A stretch of 64,000 nt of DNA, taken from assembly GCA_033032865.1 (NCBI GenBank), contig JAWHQI010000079.1, positions 9,242,501-9,306,500 on the forward strand. Direction: 5' to 3'. Numbering within the stretch: the first letter of the stretch is position 1; the number at the start of each line of letters is the position of its first letter. Source of the DNA: Dactylorhiza incarnata. Taxonomy: Eukaryota > Streptophyta > Magnoliopsida > Asparagales > Orchidaceae. The position numbers and the translations under genes are program-made. Positions 58,061 through 64,000 of the stretch are shown one piece after another. A model generated the notes under the pieces. That model made no database searches. It was not told where the DNA came from and saw only the letters and a program-made list of their open reading frames with translations.

Positions 58061-60149
58061 GAGGATGCCATCATCGACAACCCCAAGAGAGGGATAGACG
58101 ACGAAGAAGAGAAAAATAAGGGAGAAGAAGAAATTACATAGGACAAGGCAGATGAGGTCAACATCCACAACAACTTCAAAGACAAGGGCAAGGGCAAGCC
58201 CGACCTCATCAGCAAATTCAGGAACCAGCCCAGAACTACGAACAAAACAGGAAACCCTACATTAGACGATGATATACCTGCAACAAACCAGGGCATTTCC
58301 TCTACAACTTCCTAAACACTGGTGGACAAAATAACCAGAACCATCGAGGCAACCAGGACCAGCATAGCAGGAACCACGGAAGAGGTCGAGGGCGAGGACA
58401 GCTAGGCCGACTGGCCCAAAGGCAAAATCCTCCGCCACAAACATATGCTCTAGATTTAGAATGAGGTCACACACAAAAGGATGTGGTGACGGTTATGCAA
58501 ACATCAATATTACTTCTTTTCTAAGCCATCAAACTTTATAAACTTATTCACACAAATAGGCATCCTCCTCGTAAATCGAAAACTCATAAAAACACTATTT
58601 AACACTGGGGCTTCACATTCTTTCGTTGCCCGGAAGTTCATCTGTTGAGAACCTGGAATTACTCATGCTTGTGGAAACCCTTTACGAGTAAAGCTTCCAT
58701 ATGGTTATTAAATGGCCTATTTTGACCATTGCAAGTTCAAGACAACTCTAAATGAAATCAAGCTAGATGTTGTCACTACGATTCTACAAATTGTGATTTT
58801 TGATCTGATTCTTGGGATGGATTGGCTAACAGAGTATGGATCCCAAATTGACTGCTACTATAATAAGGTATTACTCTCACAACTGTAAGGCTCCGTCTAC
58901 CAGTTCAAAAGTATTACCTTTATCGCACATACTCTACTAACTCTATACAAGCCACCAAGGCACTCCTATAGGGCTCATAAACGTTTGTAGTATACTTCAA
59001 ACTCGCGGAGGAAAAAATTGAAATCAATGAGGTAGTTGTAGTACAAGACTTCCCAGAAGTCTTCCCAGAAAAATTACTCAGCTTTCCCCCACATCGAGAA
59101 GTAAACTTTCAAATCAAATTACTATCAGGAGCCCGACCCATGTCCAGAGCTCCTTATCACATGGAACCCAAAGGACTCGCCGAATTTCTGGTCCAACTGT
59201 AAGAATTAATAGATTCAGGATTCACGCAGTCGAGCTCTTCCCCTTGGCAATCCCCTATTCTATTTGTGAAGAAGAAAGATGTCTCCCTACAATTCTGTAT
59301 TGACTATCGAGAGTTAAATCGGTTGACCGTAAGAAACACATATCCCATTACACAAATTTATGAGCTTTTCAACTAACTTCAAGGAGCACAAGTATTATCC
59401 AAATTAAATTTACGGTCAAGATACTATCAGCTGTGCATTGAGGAAGGGGATATTCCGAAGACAGCCTTCAGCTCCATATACGAGCACTACATGTTTACGA
59501 TTAAGTCTTTCGGTTTGACTAATGCTCCTTTAATCTTCATGACCCTAATAAACAAAGTGTTTGAAGAATTCCTAGATCACTTCGTAATTGTCTTTATTGA
59601 TGATATTCTTGTGTGCCCCTCTTCAGAAAAAGAACATGCCATCCACCAAACTCAAGACTTAAAGAAACTAAGAGAGCACAAATTATATGGTGAACTTATA
59701 AAATGTGATTGTTGGCTCCCCGAACTCAAGTTTCTTAGACATGTAATCAACACTACGGGTATCGTCATAGATCTAACAAAAGTCCAAGCGGTATGAGATT
59801 GGCCTCCCCTCAATCCTGCAGCTGATATAAGATGCTTTCTGGAACTTGGAGGGTACTACCACAAATTTGTCGAAGGATTCTCTAGGATTTCTTTACCCAT
59901 GACTTCTCTTACTAAGAACGACGTTCCATTCGTATGGACACCCGAGTGCGAAACAACCTTCCAAGAATTAAAGGATCGACTCACCTTAGCACCAATACTT
60001 ACAATACCGTCTGGGCAGGAGGGATTCTAAATCTACACTGACGCATCATTGCAAGGACTAGGAGTCAAGCTCATGCAACACGACAAGGTTGTCCCTTATG
60101 CTTTAAGGCAACTTAAAGTTTACGAAAATAATTATCCCACACATGAACT
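58061..60149 (+). pseudogene. pol: Ty3/gypsy pol relic, Del/Tekay chromovirus type
   Basis: The end of Gag comes first, with a broken zinc knuckle (TCNKPGHFLYN near 58275; first and last cysteines lost), then an acid protease site LFNTGASHSFVA near 58594. RT covers about 59000-59900: [58 protein letters not shown] (catalytic IDD intact) and REHKLYGELIKCD. The start of RNase H follows (VWTPECETTFQELKDRL, IYTDASLQGLGVKLMQHD, YENNYPTHEL). Many in-frame stops break it; the longest open piece is 59491-59796. It is cut off by the CACTA element at 60150, and no continuation (integrase, chromodomain) was found beyond it. Confidence 0.9.
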
Positions 60150-60823
60150 CACTACAAGAAAATAGATTTTTGGCAAGGGCAATTTGCCCTGTCAAAAGGT
60201 CTAAAACGTGGCTAAAGATCTTTTTCCACGGCCTAACCACGGAAAAATTCCACTGTGAGGATCTGGGAGTCGCTTCTTTAAGAAGATTTTGAACTCCGTC
60301 GGACTATTTCGTGCGGAAAGTTTCCCTTTCGTCATCTGAAGAAGCTGAAAGATGGTTTTTGTATTATGACTTTTGCGCAGAGAGGAGGTCAACAATGGAT
60401 ATTCTTTCATAAAGAGAAGATCACCGAAGGAGCTTCTTGCACGGAGAGGTAGCCGATGGAGATTCTTACGCAGAGAGGAGGATTGGCGAGGAAGAGAGAG
60501 CGACGACGAAACAGGAAGTAAGGGATGGAAACTCGGGCTACGATGCCCTAGATGAGGAGGCATAAATGACGCTGGAGGAGAGGAGCGGGAGGTAGAAATG
60601 GCGCTGCAGAAATGGTAGTGGAAGACTGCTAGTTTAGGGTTGGGTAGTGGAACGCGCTCGCTGGTCACGGAAGGGAGCATCTTATTTCGCAAAAATGTTG
60701 GTTTAGGGGAGTGTCGTGGCAAATACTTGAATAATAGCCACACTATTTTTTTTTGTCGTCACTAATACCTAAGTATTAGACACGATTTTTGCATATCGTG
60801 GCTAATACTTTCTTTCTATAGAA
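60150..60823. mobile_element. Small non-autonomous CACTA (En/Spm) element, right end decayed
   Basis: The left end CACTACAAGAAAA is the CACTA terminal signature. The right end near 60813-60823 (TTTCTATAG) is a degenerate inverse. Subterminal repeats of CGTGGCTAA, CCACGG and GTGGCAAATA lie at both ends, plus a hairpin CTAATACCTAAGTATTAG (60763-60780). The minus-strand frame at 60201-60743 has no recognisable domain and is probably chance. I could not confirm the expected 3-bp target duplication. Confidence 0.65.
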
Positions 60824-61310
60824 TCCCCTTAATCAGAAGAGACTCACACTTAGTGCTTTGATCATTTCTGATCTATGCAATCTGAGTAGAATGCTCAACA
60901 TGATTTTGGAGAAAATCTGGAAGAATATGAAGTCTATCTGACTTTGTTTTTGAGATATAAAAAATTCAATGGAATCATATAACTGTTTATTTTAGTTATA
61001 AAAAATTTTAAAGAAAATGTTTTATAATTAGATATTTTTGGCCTTTTTATCTCATTAAAATACAAATTTGAAAGTTTATTTGATGTTGCTGAATATAAAA
61101 TTTTCCTTTTTCTTTAAATGTTTGTTTAAAGTTATCAGCTTTAATGAACTTATTTTTTAAACAAATGTTTTGTTCTGCTGATATTTTAAAGTTTTCTTTA
61201 GGTTTGTTATATTCAGAAGTTGAAATATTTATTTTTGTTAACTCCTTTCAAATATTAAGTTTGTATATGTTATTTTAAAATCAGATTTGTGATTTTTAGA
61301 TTTGTAATTT
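60824..61310. other. Unassigned AT-rich stretch, possibly copia interior
   Basis: Lies between the CACTA element and the gag relic. Very T/A-rich, no reading frame. It may be non-coding or decayed interior of the copia element to its right. Confidence 0.35.
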
Positions 61311-61859
61311 TCAGCATTTATTAAATCTGTACATAATGAGTTGAAAAGATTTAAATGTTTCAGAGGTAGAAATAAAATTTGAAGTTACCTCAACTACCTT
61401 TTCTTCATCAGATTTTGCATCAGATTTGTAGTTTGAGCCATAAATGGCCATCATGCAGAAAGCTCTGGCTTTTTGTTCTTCTATTTCTACTTCTTCAGTT
61501 AGAGTGAATGATGGTTCTGCTTCAAAAATGATGTTAGTGGAAGAAGTGGAAGAAGATGGTTCATTTACCATCCTTGAGAGGGAGTTCCAGATGCTCCTTG
61601 CTGAAGTGCAGTAATTAACTCTTTGATAAATGTCATTTGACATTGATTGAGTTAATATCTCCATGGCCTTTGCATCAGCACATTTCAGCTTTTCTTGATC
61701 ATCAGATGAAGGGATTGAAGATGAAATTCCTGTCAAAATGGAATTTTAAATATTTTCATCTATGGCATTCATATATAACTTAATTCTAGCTTGCCATAAA
61801 GTAAATCTATCCAAATTACATAAAGGTGGATCTGAAATAAAAAAATCTGCTAGTGCCAT
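61311..61859 (-). pseudogene. gag: copia gag relic (UBN2 type)
   Basis: From the ATG at 61859 the frame reads ISDPPLCNLDRFTLWQARIK and LYMNAIDENI, then a TAA at 61746-61748 where W would be expected, then ILTGISSS, KCADAKAMEILTQSMSNDIY and YCTSARSIWNSL (open part 61311-61736). This is the N-terminal half of a plant copia Gag. Zinc knuckle and pol are missing; the rest of the element is deleted or outside recognisable range. The primer site and LTR on its right confirm a minus-strand element. Confidence 0.8.
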
Positions 61860-61939
61860 TTGGAAAAACCTTTTAAAAACAAATAAGAACTAAGTGATCT
61901 TTGTGATTTCAGGTGTTAGCTTGTGTGAAAAATCAACCT

Positions 61940-61951
61940 GCTCTGATACCA
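61940..61951 (-). other. Primer binding site (initiator tRNA-Met) of the last copia element
   Basis: TGGTATCAGAGC on the minus strand, two bases inside the LTR edge at 61954. Confidence 0.9.
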
Positions 61952-62214
61952 ATTGAAAGTGAGTTTAGTTCATATATATGTTAAAAGGTATTGATTAAGT
62001 TTACTTCAAAGTAAGTGATATATATAAATATATGATGTTTGCTGATTGGGTAATAAATACAAACAGTTAGTGAGCATAAATATCACAACACAGCAAATTA
62101 GAAATAAAACAACAAGCAAACCAAGCAATCCAGATGACACAAGGAAATATAGTAGTTCCCCTCAACTGGGTACATCTACTCTTCTACCCACTGGTAGGAA
62201 TCCACTAGAGGTTG

Positions 62215-62370
62215 TTGATAAGGTGCCCTCACACCAAGGGATTTTTGATAAGGTGTACACACACCAATGGGAGTTTGATCAGGTGCCCAATTCACCTATA
62301 AGCTTTTGATCAGGTGCTTATAAACCAAGATGCAAGTTTTTGCTTAGGTGGCCTGTCACTGGGAGTAAAC
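62215..62370. repeat. ~31-bp tandem repeat, about five copies
   Basis: TTGAT(A/C)AGGTGCC-type units start at 62215, 62245, 62275, 62306 and 62337 (degenerate), each with a CACACCAA-like middle. Confidence 0.8.
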
Positions 62371-63156
62371 TTTTGTAGGGAGTTTTAACCCTTTACAAGA
62401 TGGGAAGGAGAAAGGGAAAAGATATTTTGTTCTTCTCTTTTTGCTGAGAAGACTCTTGATGATCCTGATGAGATGTTGTGTTTGGATCTTGATGAAGATG
62501 TTGTTGAAGAGAGCTCCCCTGTCTGATTAAGTTTGATGACAGCTTGTGGAGGCTCCTTCTCTTGATTGCAATAACACTTCTTCTTCTTCTTGCAGTTTTA
62601 GATCCCTGAGCAAATGATCTTGATTGGTGTCTCAGGGTATATGATCTGCAAAGGAGTTAGCAAAAAGAAGATATAATATAAATTTGATCTGCTTCTTTTT
62701 GCTCTGTTCTTCTTTTTCTCTTCTTCTTCTTCTTCTCTTTTTCCTGTACAAAAAGATGTAATATATTCAGTCTATATAAATTTGTACAGCAATATGATCT
62801 ATATAATATGCTGTGAAGAACTGCTGTATAATAATCTGCTGCTTCTTCTCGGCTCTGTATATTTAATCTGATAGCTGTTCGGCTGTTTTGAATCCTTGCC
62901 GACCAAAGAGGAAAGGAATAATATTTCTTTTATTTCCCAGATCCTCGAGAAAATAACTTGCCATTTTTGGCTTTGCTGCAACGGCTACAACATTTAATAT
63001 TTTGCTGCCAACGGCTATATCATTTAATGCTTGCATGTTGTAAGGTTAAATTAGCAATATATATATAGCAATATATAAATAGAATAAATAAAATATTGCT
63101 TTATAAATAACTCTGTCAGCATATATATAATATTTAATGATATAAAATAATACTGA

Positions 63157-63510
63157 AGAAATTCGTCGAGTTGAGGTTCAAGTTCGTGGAGTTCATCATT
63201 TGATTCGTCGACTTGATCATTAAATTCACTGTTGTGAACTTCTGCTGAAGATTCGTCGAACGCAGACTTGGCTTCGTCGAACGTAGGATTTCGTCGACCG
63301 CTGAGCCTGGATAAAAGCGTTGAGCGCTGAGCTTGAGTAAAGGCGTCGAGCGCTGAACCGCTGAGACGGGGTCGTCGAGCGCTGAGATAGGTGATTTTCG
63401 TCGACCGCTGAGATGGTTGGATTTTGTCGAGCGCAGAATGCACGCCATTCGTCGAGCGCAGGGCACCGTTCGTCGAACGCAGATGGTCGTTCGTCGAATG
63501 TAGAGAATAT
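63157..63510. repeat. TTCGTCGAACG motif array in the last copia LTR
   Basis: At least twelve irregularly spaced units such as TTCGTCGAACGCAG, GTCGAGCGCTGAG and TTCGTCGACCGCTGAG. CpG-rich in an AT-rich context. Confidence 0.82.
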
Positions 63511-63544
63511 ATGTAAATTTAATTTCTCTCTTATTTTCTGCCTA

Positions 63545-63612
63545 TTAAATATATATATATATATATTTATATTTCTTTAGTATATTATTTATATATATAT
63601 ATATATATTCTT
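63545..63612. repeat. (TA)n microsatellites
   Basis: Two TA runs separated by a T-rich spacer. Confidence 0.9.
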
Positions 63613-63765
63613 TTCAGCCTATTAATTATATATCTCTTTTCAGCCTTCTTTCTTAATAGGATTTGTTCTAAGTTATAATATATGTTATGATATAAACTTA
63701 GATACTAAAGGTGGATCCTAACTCGAATCAAAACTAAGGTTCCAACAAAGACCCATATACCCATA

Positions 63766-63804
<39 letters not shown>
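63766..63804. repeat. (TA)n microsatellite
   Basis: About 18 TA units. The short isoleucine/tyrosine-repeat frames over it are products of the repeat. Confidence 0.95.
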
Positions 63805-63808
<4 letters not shown>

Positions 63809-64000
63809 GGGTCACTCGACGCTCTGGGAGATCAGTCGAATTGAACCACCATGGATCAAGAGCGAGTCGAGCGTGCAAACAGTCAATACGTGAGTTAACA
63901 ATTAACAAGGAGACTTTTTATCGTGGAAAACCCGAAAAGGGTGAATAATCACCCGGTCGGAGCTGTGCCGGCCAAATTACGCTATCTTCGGGTTTTTTAT

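Larger units (their letters stand above)
61954..64000 (-). repeat. 5' LTR of the last copia element, outer end not seen
   Basis: The inner edge reads TGAAAGTGAG on the plus strand, so on the minus strand the LTR ends CTCACTTTCA. No matching outer end was found before the window stops, so the LTR is either longer than 2 kb or interrupted. It contains a 31-bp tandem repeat, a TTCGTCGA-motif block and TA-rich microsatellites. The last 300 bp (from about 63700) may belong to another repeat. Confidence 0.55.

Noticed and set aside
60201..60743. A 180-residue minus-strand frame inside the CACTA element
   Set aside because: Serine/proline-rich with no recognisable domain and no related copy in view; gene-fragment capture is possible but cannot be supported.

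Overview
The window comes from a plant nuclear genome, almost certainly an angiosperm with a repeat-rich genome. The evidence is what fills it: Ty1/copia Sireviruses, an Athila-type Ty3/gypsy element, a long non-coding retrotransposon derivative, chromovirus (Del/Tekay-type) remnants, and hAT and CACTA transposons, with no host gene that I can support. There is no rRNA, tRNA gene or CRISPR array. The species cannot be named from this sequence. Nearly every long reading frame is a transposable-element gene or its relic.

Layout. 1-5916: 3' part of a plus-strand Sirevirus (broken pol, long 3' non-coding tail, complete 3' LTR). 5917-10592: unassigned DNA with an inverted-repeat DNA element, a gypsy gag scrap, a GC-rich ~60-bp minisatellite and a possible gypsy LTR fragment. 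10601-12973: a complete but decayed hAT transposon with 8-bp target duplications, sitting in a ~195-bp-period tandem array that continues to about 13640. 14405-48671: one large minus-strand non-autonomous LTR element (LARD-like), with non-coding internal DNA at 25379-28003 and LTRs of about 4.7 kb. Its left LTR is split by an Athila-type element (16873-24128). Its right LTR is split by a gag-only Sirevirus derivative (29220-37215) and by a nearly complete copia element (38035-46023). 48672-49538: truncated copia LTR. 49539-58060: end of a plus-strand Sirevirus LTR, split by a second gag-only Sirevirus derivative (49876-58039). 58061-60149: Del/Tekay-type gypsy pol relic, ending at a small CACTA element (60150-60823). 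60824-64000: copia gag relic followed by its 5' LTR, which runs to the window edge.

The two LARD LTRs started as identical copies, so each shows the empty site for insertions in the other. This makes the nesting order readable: LARD first, then copia-4 (about 2% LTR divergence by eye) and Sirevirus-2, then the Athila-type element last (six differences seen in 1508 bp).

The most interesting signal is a shared promoter layout. Six LTR types from several unrelated lineages (two Sirevirus types, another copia, an Athila-type gypsy, the LARD and the last copia LTR) carry a block of short, CpG-rich, often palindromic repeats. In five of them the block lies directly upstream of a TATA-like box; the last has no clear TATA. 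One motif, TTCGTCGAACG and close variants, recurs across several of these families. The two gag-only Sirevirus derivatives also form a recognisable non-autonomous subfamily. All coordinates, motifs and difference counts were read by eye; no alignment or database search was run.
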